In this document: positions 1 to 7,900 of the stretch, piece by piece
Position numbering within the stretch: position 1 is the stretch's first letter
Layout of the letters: each line of letters starts with the position of its first letter
From: Elusimicrobiota bacterium
Lineage (GTDB): Bacteria > Elusimicrobiota > Elusimicrobia > 2-02-FULL-39-32
Length of the DNA stretch: 9,547 nt
Assembly: GCA_023249715.1 (NCBI GenBank)
Contig: JAHFCA010000044.1
Coordinates: 1-9,547, forward strand
Direction: 5' to 3'
The notes under the pieces: model-generated
Database searches by the model: none
What the model was told of the DNA's origin: nothing
What the model saw: the letters and a program-made list of their open reading frames with translations, nothing else
Position numbers and translations under genes: made by a program

Positions 1-2
1 AC

Positions 3-3000
3 GTTTATGTGCTACCTGAAACGATAAGAGGAAAGGTAAGAGTGAACCCAAGAAGACTCCCTATCTGGGATAAGAAGGGAGCGCTCATAAGAAACTCGCT
101 TAAATTAAATATACCCAAAAACGTTGAGGGTGCGATAACTAAAAAAGATCTAGCGCCAGAGATAGAAATAAACGGTGAAAATCCACCTGCGCTCTTGGAT
201 CCTCAGCCAAAAAAATCCCGGGCAATAACGGGGCCGTTGAGGGAAAAGAAAGGGACGGGGCCGCTATTTTCACCAGAAGAGGTGGCGAGGCGAAATCCTC
301 GTTCGGTAGATTTAGTGGTAAATGGAGGGCCCAACCATGTTTTTGAAGTGATAGGGCGCATGAGAGCGCTTCGCCTGCAGGGATTTGAATTTAATTCTGT
401 TCAGATCGAAGATGAAATTATTCCAAACCCTGATTTTGAAAGTAAGGAGTTTTTAAAGCTTTTAGAGAATGCGCTTTCTCAGCCTAGGATAGATGAAAAT
501 ATCTATTTGCAATTAGCAGTCTGGTTTATGAGTTGGCTGCCGTTGATAGGAGAAAAGCGGAAGCTTTGGTTACAAGAAAAAGCGCGAGAATATCTTGTGA
601 CACTTTTTCTTTCTAATTTAGAAGAGAAAAAACTTTCTGTTCAGATAAAAGCCGATGCGTTTAAAATATCTATTAATATTCCAAATTGGGCTAAAGCGGT
701 TGGCAGTTTACAAAAAGATGAGATGGAAAATTGGGTTGTAAAAATAAGCGAGAGCGTTCCTGCGAATATAAGAATAATCTATGAAAAGAAATTATTAGAT
801 AGCGGAGATACCTCTGCGATCCGGTTCTTCCTGGAATTGTTAAATGCCGGAGCGCTCACGGAAGACGAGAACGCGATTCGCTTTTTAAAAGAGATGGCGA
901 AAGATTTGAAGGGGGCGGTCTCTTCCTTCCTGGGGAAGGAGCCCTATAATGGGATGGAGTTTAGCAAAATGTTTTATCTTTCCAGCTCCTGGGCGGAAAA
1001 TGCGATCTTAAAATTATTGTTGGAGAGCATGGGTACGGATGGGACCCTCGCTATTAAGAAAAAGGGAGTAAGAATGGAGAGATGGAAACGAGGGGAAGAT
1101 CGGGATTGGTGGAGATCGCTTTTGCCCAAAGAAGGCGATATTGTTTATGTGGCGCGGCGTAACGAGGATCGCATTGATTTAGGAGCTTTGAATAATAAGG
1201 GATGGATAGGAAAACCAAAAGTAGTGGATTGGAACGAGGTAGGAACGCAGGTGAGAAAAAAATTGGAAAGGGAGGGGGAGTACCGCGGTTCTAAAAAGAG
1301 GAGCGGTAAAAAAGAAGTTGTTTCTCCAACTTTAGTCGAACAAAAAATGTTTGACCAGTTAGCGCGCTTGGTCCTGAGCCATTGCGATAAAAAAGGGAGC
1401 GATAGCCCGGGCAGAATTGAGAGAAAAAAAGTGATTCGACTTTATGTGGTTAGCGTGGGAGCGGTGGATGACACTATTCTCGATTTTAAAGAGAAGCTCT
1501 TCGCAGCGCTTAGGATGGATGAGGTCTTTGAATCTTTGAAAGAGGAGGATATTGAAGTTATTTCAATGCTACGGCTTGAGTCTGGCAATTATCTTCAATC
1601 GCAAATGGATACTCCCAAGCACGGACTCTTCTTACATTTAGGGGAGGAGGTGGAAGGGGCTGTGGTAGGTGTTCCTCGGAGGGACTATCCTTATTTAGGA
1701 GAGATTGCGGTTAGAATCGTGCGAAATTCGACGGGAGGTTTTAATTATAGAACCAGTCCGGAGAATAAAGTGAATCCGAAATTAAAACAGAGGGAAAAAA
1801 CGTTGAGCGAGTGGTTCCACCCAGAATCTATTGCGCAACGATACTATGAGTTTTTATCTGCTAACGAGAAAACAGTTTTCTCGGTAACCTCGGTTATTTC
1901 CGGCAATTTGCATAGCAGCAGATCCTTTAACTTAGTGAATATGCTCTTTAATAAAATGAGCGCCGGGAAACTTCCGGGCGTTTTTGGAGACATGATGCGC
2001 TCTGCCATTCAAAAAGTAAAAGAGCTGGGCGGTCTTTCCCTTTTGACTTATAGTGACCCGGAAAGGGAATTTACCCATGGCGATTTGGCGATGATTTATG
2101 GTTTGGAACCAAGGGTTTTCCCGTTCTTTATTGAAATTTTCCAAGATAATTATCTGCCACAAGTCGCTATTCGCGCAGAAGGAAAAATAGAGTTAATCCG
2201 AGGGAAAATAGAAGAGGAAATTTCCCGAATTACAAAAGAGTATTTTCCTAATTTTGGATTAGAAAATTCAATTCTTCATTCTATTTACAAAGAAAAAGAG
2301 TTGGTCGATACTCCGGACACTTATTTTATGTCCCGCTTTAAAGTTTTGCGCAAGGAAGGATTTTTTGGCGCAGCGCTGGAAAGCGATATTGAGCTGCTGG
2401 AAGAGCTGGCCGCGTTAAATTCGATGACAGATCGAATAAATAGAAAACAGATGGGATATATTAGCGCTTACGCCATGTGGGAGCTTATGCACATTGCTCT
2501 CCAGGCCGGAGGAGCCGATTACGACAAGGCATACGACCTTATGTTGCACGCAGAAAATCCGCTCGTTCGAGAAGAGATGCTCAAAATTTTAGCCAAGTCG
2601 CGGCTAAGCGAGAACCAATCTTTATTCAGTTTGGACCAAGTGAGCTCGATCATTGATTATTTTATGAGTTTAAATCCGAGGGACTTTTTCTATTTTATTC
2701 GCCATCATGCCGCGGAATTTAAACATATTATGACAACCGTTGTTCCCCGGGATACCAGTATTGGCGAGTTGTCCCGGGATTACAAGTTAATTATGGATTT
2801 GGCGGCGAATGCTCAAAGCAGCGAACCGATAGACTACATTGGAAAAGAGTGGGATGGGAATTTTCCTCGGACTTTTAGAGGATTTCTCTTTTATTTAGAC
2901 CACAGGAGCCGTAACGCGGAAAACATCCAATATAAAGCGATCTATCTGGAGCAGCTTGTGTGGATATCTGAACTGATTAATTTAGATCAGGATGTTTATT

Positions 3001-4001
3001 TACAATATAAGCAGGGGATGAATGATATTTTTGCTTTGTTGAACTTTTTACCGAATATGAAGGAAAAAACTTTATTTCAGTTAATTCAGGAGATGAAATT
3101 AGAAAAGGATTCTACATTTCACCTGGTAGTCAATTCTGTCATGGCAAGAATTCAAAATTCTGTTAAGAAAAATCTCTGGGGAAATCTAGTTGAAGCGGTT
3201 CGTCGCTTCCACGGGAATGGGCAAGAGAGAGAGAATAAAATGAATCTATTTTGGTTTGTTCCTTTCTTGCTAGTGGGGCCATTGGCGGAAAGCGCTGGGG
3301 CCATCGATTGGCAGGGGATAGCGCAATCTCATGGGTTTTCCGTGGATTGGTGGGCAGTAGCTATTTCTGCCTTATTACTCAAGCCCTTTAAATTCTTATC
3401 TCTGGGGAGGTCGGAGGCGATTAGAAAATCTAATTTTAAAGTTGGTACTTTAGACCTTGTTACCTCTCCGCAGGAAGAACTTACCTCTGCTATTGCTCAG
3501 ATTGAAAAATATACGGGTGTATCTTATTCGAAGAATACTTTATTAGATGAAGAGGGGACCTCCGAAATTAGAAAAGAGGCCATTCTCTTAATTGACTTGA
3601 ACGATTTTATAGAAACAAAAAAAGAAAACAGCGAATTAATTGTAAACCATATCCCCGCGGTAAGGGCAGTCATTGAAAGAGCTAAGAGAGCGCTCAACGA
3701 AAGAAAGGGCCTAAGTCTGGGAATTGCTTTAGATAGGGAAGATAAAATAATAGAAGAGGTTCTGTCTAATTTGAATATGAGTTTGGAATGTAAATATGTG
3801 ATACAACAGCCCTCTCAGCTCCTGCCTTATTTAAATGCAGGCAAAGAAGTGGAAGTTTATTCCATCAATGGCACTAGGTGGTCGAATTTAAGGGATAAGG
3901 TTCAATTAAATATTCTGGAAAATATAAGAGAAAAGATGCGCCTGGGACAAAAGGCCGGAGAGTGGTTTAGATTCCACAAACTCTTTTCTCAATCTGCATA
4001 A
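3..4001 (+). CDS. C-terminal part of a very large protein of unknown function (5'-partial)
   Basis: The frame is open from the left edge. A GTG at base 9 could serve as a start, but the codons before it are also open, no ribosome site is visible, and the first ~90 residues look like a basic, Pro-rich interdomain linker with a duplicated TGPL, so the gene very probably begins upstream. Residue numbers here count from that GTG. I do not recognise a family. The bulk is predicted helical and rich in Glu, Lys, Leu and Ile. Residues ~475-600 look more alpha/beta (strand-like stretches near RLYVVSVGAVDD and HGLFLHLGEEVEGAVVG). Residues ~780-1075 look like stacked helices, HEAT-like in appearance only. 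Two hydrophobic segments follow (about 1079-1097 and 1114-1130), then a ~200-residue soluble tail. Only two Cys occur in 1,330 residues. A membrane or envelope location is inferred. That the coding sequence is real is near certain; the function is unknown. No clear terminator follows the TAA. Confidence 0.93.
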   Translation, partial: VYVLPETIRGKVRVNPRRLPIWDKKGALIRNSLKLNIPKNVEGAITKKDLAPEIEINGENPPALLDPQPKKSRAITGPLREKKGTGPLFSPEEVARRNPRSVDLVVNGGPNHVFEVIGRMRALRLQGFEFNSVQIEDEIIPNPDFESKEFLKLLENALSQPRIDENIYLQLAVWFMSWLPLIGEKRKLWLQEKAREYLVTLFLSNLEEKKLSVQIKADAFKISINIPNWAKAVGSLQKDEMENWVVKISESVPANIRIIYEKKLLDSGDTSAIRFFLELLNAGALTEDENAIRFLKEMAKDLKGAVSSFLGKEPYNGMEFSKMFYLSSSWAENAILKLLLESMGTDGTLAIKKKGVRMERWKRGEDRDWWRSLLPKEGDIVYVARRNEDRIDLGALNNKGWIGKPKVVDWNEVGTQVRKKLEREGEYRGSKKRSGKKEVVSPTLVEQKMFDQLARLVLSHCDKKGSDSPGRIERKKVIRLYVVSVGAVDDTILDFKEKLFAALRMDEVFESLKEEDIEVISMLRLESGNYLQSQMDTPKHGLFLHLGEEVEGAVVGVPRRDYPYLGEIAVRIVRNSTGGFNYRTSPENKVNPKLKQREKTLSEWFHPESIAQRYYEFLSANEKTVFSVTSVISGNLHSSRSFNLVNMLFNKMSAGKLPGVFGDMMRSAIQKVKELGGLSLLTYSDPEREFTHGDLAMIYGLEPRVFPFFIEIFQDNYLPQVAIRAEGKIELIRGKIEEEISRITKEYFPNFGLENSILHSIYKEKELVDTPDTYFMSRFKVLRKEGFFGAALESDIELLEELAALNSMTDRINRKQMGYISAYAMWELMHIALQAGGADYDKAYDLMLHAENPLVREEMLKILAKSRLSENQSLFSLDQVSSIIDYFMSLNPRDFFYFIRHHAAEFKHIMTTVVPRDTSIGELSRDYKLIMDLAANAQSSEPIDYIGKEWDGNFPRTFRGFLFYLDHRSRNAENIQYKAIYLEQLVWISELINLDQDVYLQYKQGMNDIFALLNFLPNMKEKTLFQLIQEMKLEKDSTFHLVVNSVMARIQNSVKKNLWGNLVEAVRRFHGNGQERENKMNLFWFVPFLLVGPLAESAGAIDWQGIAQSHGFSVDWWAVAISALLLKPFKFLSLGRSEAIRKSNFKVGTLDLVTSPQEELTSAIAQIEKYTGVSYSKNTLLDEEGTSEIRKEAILLIDLNDFIETKKENSELIVNHIPAVRAVIERAKRALNERKGLSLGIALDREDKIIEEVLSNLNMSLECKYVIQQPSQLLPYLNAGKEVEVYSINGTRWSNLRDKVQLNILENIREKMRLGQKAGEWFRFHKLFSQSA
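1961..1985 (+). other. Intragenic terminator-like hairpin in the first large gene
   Basis: CGCCGGGA and TCCGGGCG can fold with one G-G mismatch around the loop AACT, and five Ts follow directly (1981-1985). This resembles a short intrinsic terminator, but it lies in mid-gene in codons for SAGKLPGVF, where translating ribosomes would normally mask it. It could cause polarity when translation stalls. It could equally be chance in a 4-kb gene. Confidence 0.25.
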
Positions 4002-4030
4002 AACGGGTTTAGGCGCGAGGAAGTGTGGGG

Positions 4031-4059
4031 TTGAAATTTTGGCTAGTTTCGACAATAAT
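4031..4059 (+). promoter_or_regulatory. Putative sigma70-type promoter upstream of the small gene
   Basis: TTGAAA (4031-4036, 5 of 6 to the -35 consensus) is followed after exactly 17 bases by AATAAT (4054-4059, 5 of 6 to the -10 consensus). Transcription would start near 4066, leaving a leader of about 130 bases that includes the GTTACA repeats. The site lies 30 bases past the end of the preceding gene, where no clear terminator is visible, so read-through from upstream is also possible. The assignment rests on consensus matching alone. Confidence 0.45.
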
Positions 4060-4088
4060 TTGGGGGTCCAGCCCATAATGTAAAAAAA

Positions 4089-4132
4089 TGTAACGTTACA
4101 AAAATGTTACAGAAAAGTTACAAAAAGTTTAA
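4089..4132 (+). repeat. Helically phased GTTACA repeats with palindrome; candidate operator or leader element
   Basis: GTTACA occurs at 4095, 4106 and 4117, exactly 11 bp apart and therefore on nearly the same face of the helix, and a degenerate GTTTAA follows at 4127. The first copy is half of a perfect 12-bp palindrome, TGTAACGTTACA (4089-4100). The spacers are A-tracts (4100-4104, 4113-4116, 4122-4126), and A7 lies just before at 4082-4088, a pattern expected to bend DNA. The array lies just downstream of the putative promoter start site, where a bound regulator could block transcription. It could also act in the RNA leader. No regulator family is recognised. Confidence 0.5.
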
Positions 4133-4185
4133 GAATAGTTTCGTGTATATAGGTTAAACTTTACGCATGGGAAATAAGGGTCAAT

Positions 4186-4190
4186 GGTGA
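4186..4190 (+). promoter_or_regulatory. Ribosome binding site for the small gene (GGTGA)
   Basis: GGTGA is the 3' part of the full Shine-Dalgarno sequence AAGGAGGTGA. It lies 7 bases before the ATG at 4198, a normal spacing, and is the main reason to prefer that start. A second in-frame ATG at 4240 has only a weak GAGTG in front of it. Confidence 0.45.
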
Positions 4191-4197
4191 CCAAACA

Positions 4198-4980
4198 ATG
4201 AATAAGCATCTTAAGAGATTAGCGTTTAAAAATAGAGTGATGCGCATTATAACGCTAATCTCTTTTTTTCATTTAAGCGGATTAAATAATGGGTTTACTC
4301 AAGTGGTTCTGATCGGCGGCCAGGTTGAAGGTTTTAATTTTGCTCCGGTGGCGATTGGAAAAGTGGCGCACGTGATGAACCCTACACTTTGGAAGCGGAC
4401 GGTGCTGGATGGGGGATGGAAAAATACGATATACGGTTCCGGAAAAATTATTGAATATTCCAGCCAGAGAGCGGTAACGCGCATGTTGACGGAGGGGAAC
4501 CTTTTCCAGATGTGGGTGGTGAAGAGTTTATCGAATAAGTTTATGAGTGGTACTGCTTTTTTTCGATCTGGTACTGGGGAAGTCGAAAAGGGTTTTAAAA
4601 AGACGCTCTCGCTAGAGCCCTCACTTCGCCGCGCGCAGAGACTTTTTAAAACACTTTTTGACCTTCCTCCAAATTCTCAAAAGAGTATTACTACTCACAA
4701 ACAATCCCGATATTTAGATATATTGAAGCAGCAATATTGGGATAAGATGGTAATGGCGAAGGGGGAAGGGAACTGGAATTCGCAACAAATTTTGAATGTT
4801 AGGGAAGGGAAGATTGCCTTAGCTCACATGGGGATTGGCGTAGAGAGTCTTAAATTTAAAGGGGTTGGGTACCATAGAACACGGGCTGGGGGAGAGAGCG
4901 CATTCAATTTTATGAATCAAAAAATTAAAAACGTCCCGAACACCATTCGGGATGTTTTCTTTTTTGGGGGACGGCCATGA
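4198..4980 (+). CDS. Uncharacterised 260-residue protein, probably exported
   Basis: I do not recognise a family. The ATG at 4198 has a GGTGA ribosome site 7 bases upstream. The N terminus is strongly basic (MNKHLKRLAFKNRVMR), then moderately hydrophobic (IITLISFFHLSG), then polar: a signal-peptide or anchor pattern, though weak. A start at 4240 (M15) would give a more compact signal peptide. The rest has no Cys, no obvious catalytic motif, and a basic, Gly- and Ser-containing composition; residues 35-60 are mildly hydrophobic. The stop codon overlaps the ATG of the next gene (ATGA at 4977), so translation of the two is probably coupled. Terminator-like hairpins lie within its first ~24 codons and its last ~18 codons; the final FFF is encoded by the terminator's T-tract. 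A 260-codon open frame is unlikely by chance, so the gene is probably real, but the C terminus could be non-conserved read-through into a terminator. Confidence 0.8.
   Translation: MNKHLKRLAFKNRVMRIITLISFFHLSGLNNGFTQVVLIGGQVEGFNFAPVAIGKVAHVMNPTLWKRTVLDGGWKNTIYGSGKIIEYSSQRAVTRMLTEGNLFQMWVVKSLSNKFMSGTAFFRSGTGEVEKGFKKTLSLEPSLRRAQRLFKTLFDLPPNSQKSITTHKQSRYLDILKQQYWDKMVMAKGEGNWNSQQILNVREGKIALAHMGIGVESLKFKGVGYHRTRAGGESAFNFMNQKIKNVPNTIRDVFFFGGRP
4213..4269 (+). terminator. Terminator-like or attenuator hairpin inside the start of the small gene
   Basis: AAGAGATTAGCGTT (4213-4226) and AACGCTAATCTCTT (4251-4264) are perfect reverse complements, giving a 14-bp stem with a 24-base loop, and the T-run extends to 4269. 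The left arm covers roughly codons 6-10 and the right arm codons 18-23 of the 4198 gene; the alternative ATG at 4240 is in the loop. The loop is longer than in a typical intrinsic terminator, so termination strength is uncertain. A ribosome on the early codons would prevent folding, which suggests attenuation rather than constitutive termination. It could also be a DNA-level inverted repeat bound by a protein. Confidence 0.5.
4928..4965 (+). terminator. Intrinsic-terminator-like hairpin embedded in the 3' end of the small gene
   Basis: AAAACGTCCCGAA (4928-4940) pairs with TTCGGGATGTTTT (4946-4958) over 13 bp with a single G-U wobble; the loop is CACCA, and C plus TTTTTT follow (4960-4965). 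This is a classic Rho-independent shape, and A-rich sequence on the left side makes it potentially bidirectional. Unusually, it lies before the stop codon of the 4198 gene and only 11 bases before the ATG of the giant gene at 4977. It would reduce transcription into that gene unless ribosomes finishing the small gene disrupt it. Confidence 0.75.
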
Positions 4981-7900
4981 TTTGGTTCTGGATTAAAAAA
5001 CAGAATTTAAACTGGCTGCGTTCTACGGCGGTAGTCGTGGCGGGCTCCCTTTTATTTTCTATTGTGGCCACTCCTTTTGCCGAGGCTTCTCTTTGGGAAG
5101 AGAGAAAGCAGGCGGCTGAGTCCATACAGAAGAAAAAAGAAAAAGTGGAAAAGGCGTTTCAAACAACGGAGAAAAAGTCCCTCCAGATGGAAATTGGCGA
5201 AGCGGGGGGCGGTATTGCCAGTGGCATAGAAATTCCAGAAGAGATTGGCACGGTGGTAGAGGCATGGGGCGGCAAAGAAGATATGGGCAAAGAGATGCCT
5301 CTCGTGATTCATATTCAAGATGCGCACGGAATGTATGAGGCGCAAAAGAATTCTTCGGAAATTTTAAAGATTTTGCAAGCGGGGTCGGAAGGAACCGCTT
5401 CTAATAATCCGCTTCTGGTGTGCGTGGAAGGAGCTTGGGGACGGGTGAGCCCGGAGTGGATTAGCGTGTTTCCGGATGAAGCGCTTAAAAAAGACATGGC
5501 GGAGCGACTTTTGCAGGACGGAGAAATTACAGGCGAAGAGTACCTAGCGATTATGCAAGGGCCCGGCAAGATGAAGATTTATGGGGTGGAAGATAAGGAA
5601 ATTTATGAAGCGAACGCCAAGGCCCGGGAAATTATAAATAGAGAACGGAGCAGCATTATTGAGGATTTGAAAAATTTATCGCAAAGATTGGCCCGCATTA
5701 AGGCAAAAACTTTTAGCCGCAAAATGATGGAACTCGACGCCCTTAGCCATCAATTTGAGGAACAAAAAGTGACTCTCAAAGAATATTTTAACTACTTAAG
5801 AAGAGCGGGGGCAGAGAATTGGAATGTTACAAAATACCCCAATCTAAATATTCTTTCCGCAATGACTGAGTTGGAAGAGAATTTTTCCACCGAGGGCGTA
5901 GAAAAAGAGAGAAAGCAACTTTTAGATGTTTTAACCGAACGGTTAGACAAGCAAAGTTTAGTGCAGTTGGGGCAGGTATCCTTGAGTTACCGTTTGGGGA
6001 AAGTAAGCGGAGAGCGGTATTACGAAGGACTTCTAAGGTTGGGAGAGGCGCATAACCAAACTTTGCCGCAAATGAAAGTTTATATTGAGTATCTTAAAAA
6101 GTATGCCGCCATTAAGAGTGATTTGGTAAGCGAAGAGTTGGCGGCGTTGGAAAAAGATATTTTCTCTAAACTTTCGGGTGGGGATGAAAAGTTAGCAAAG
6201 CTCGTGGAAGTGAACCGGAGTTTGAGAATAGAAAGCAAATTTTGGGATGAAAAGTTAACTCCCACCGACTGGGAGGATTACCGAAAGACGGTGCGCCGGG
6301 AAGAACAAAAGAAAACCTCTAACATTTTAGGTTGGAAAGAAATAGAGCGGTTTATTCAGAAAGAAGAAATAAAGTTGGCCCTTTCGAATGACGATGCAGT
6401 GGCAAACGGTAAACCGCGCGCTTTAACGTATGGCCAAATGCGCTACTTGCAGGAGGGGTATTACAAACTCGCTTTTAAGCGCAACGAAGTGATGGTGGAA
6501 AAAGCGTTGGAGAAGGCGAAGGAGCTTAAGCAAGACCGTTTTGTTTTAATTGCCGGCGGTTTCCATACTCCGGGGATGATGAAGCTGCTCCGCGATAAGG
6601 GTGTTCCTTATTTAGTGATTCGCCCTAAACTGAATTTGGGGGAGGCAAAAGGGGGGAATAAAAAGGATAAGGTAAAAAGTGGATTAAGTAGTGAAAAAGT
6701 ATCTTCTTTAATATACCAATATGAAAACCAATTAGAAAAATTGAAGTGGGAAATGGAAAGAGGAGAAAATAAAGATTTGGAACTGGCGAGCCGAATTGAA
6801 AAGGTGATGGATGTTTTTAAGAATCGATTAACTTTCTCTGAACCTACAGTGCAAAATGGCGTTACCTATATAGTAGGAGCCTATCAAGGAGATGAGTCTC
6901 GCGTTAATTTTGTGATGGAATATGTTCGGGACATAGAGGCGCCCGGTGTGGCCAGCAAAGATTTTGAGGATGCGCTACGAGAAGCGATAGAGACTTTAAG
7001 AGGAATGCCCGGAGATCTTAAGTTGGGTGGAGTTAGTCTTGTCAGTCGTTTAATTACTGAATTGATGGTAACTGGAGCTCAAAAATTTAAGGTTACAAAT
7101 CTATTAGATACCGCTAAATTGGAAGAATATAAACGTTCTGGAATTAATCTCATTGAGAAAGTGCAGAAAATTTCACCCAATTTTGGCAAAGTAGTTAAGC
7201 GGGAGCGGGCACCTGCTGCAGTCACTAGTTCAATAGCCAATGGGAATAATCTTCTCTCTCAAGATAAAGAAAAAATTTCTCCTATCTCCCCAAAAATTGA
7301 AGCAAAAAAGAACCGAGTTCGAACGAATCTTCGTTGGGCCATGGGGATTATTGTAACAATCGTTGCTCTTGTAGCTTCTTTAAGCAGTCCTGTTATAACT
7401 AAAGTAGCAAGTTCTGTCACTCCTGCACCTACTGTTCGCCCTGCTCAAGTTCAGAATAAATCTGTGCCAGGATTCTTATCTTTTGGAAACTTTGCAAGAG
7501 TTACGCCAAGCCCAACCCTCTATTCAAACCAGGGTCCAAGCGATGAAACTCTAGAGACTGCCGCGACACTTCCGCCAACACTGGCAGAGATTGTTGCCCG
7601 ATATGACAGAAAAATGAGAGAGGCCAAAATAAAACTAGTTAATTTAATGATGGAGCGTTCCTATCAATCGCAGGATAAAACAGTAATCTCCAATTTATTC
7701 CACCGTGGAATTTTCCCAATAGATCTATTTTCCGATCAAGTTAAAGTGGATGATTTAGACAGCTTAGATCCCACTCTTTCTGAACCGTTAGGATTAAAAG
7801 AGGGGGGAATCGATGCCCATTTAGGAGTGAATATCTATTATTTAGATAATAAATCACCTGTCATTCGAACTATTGCAGATGGGCGAATTGAAAATATAAC

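Noticed and set aside
9..11. GTG as the true start of the first gene
   Set aside because: The frame is open to the window edge, no Shine-Dalgarno sequence can be seen, and the sequence that follows looks like a linker within a longer protein.
228..263. Duplicated ACGGGGCCG, 27 bases apart
   Set aside because: It encodes a repeated TGPL in a low-complexity linker; too short and local to call a repeat family or mobile end.
1932..2162. Minus-strand open frame of 76 codons
   Set aside because: It lies wholly inside the first large gene, has no ribosome site, and its translation shows no domain or sensible composition; it is a shadow frame. The other minus-strand frames of 60-97 codons (at 4299, 4925, 5052, 5059, 5315, 6080, 8467 and 8990) were rejected for the same reason.
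4066..4080. Terminator for the first large gene (GGGGTCCAGCCC region)
   Set aside because: Only a 4-bp stem can form and no T-run follows, so it does not support a terminator.
4089..4132. CRISPR array from the GTTACA repeats
   Set aside because: The repeat is only 6-11 bases long with 5-base spacers; CRISPR repeats are longer and spacers are around 30 bases.
6647..6656. Classic -1 ribosomal frameshift heptamer
   Set aside because: In the reading frame the tract is gca aaa ggg ggg, which does not fit X XXY YYZ. Only polymerase slippage on G6 remains plausible, so it is mentioned under the fusion finding.
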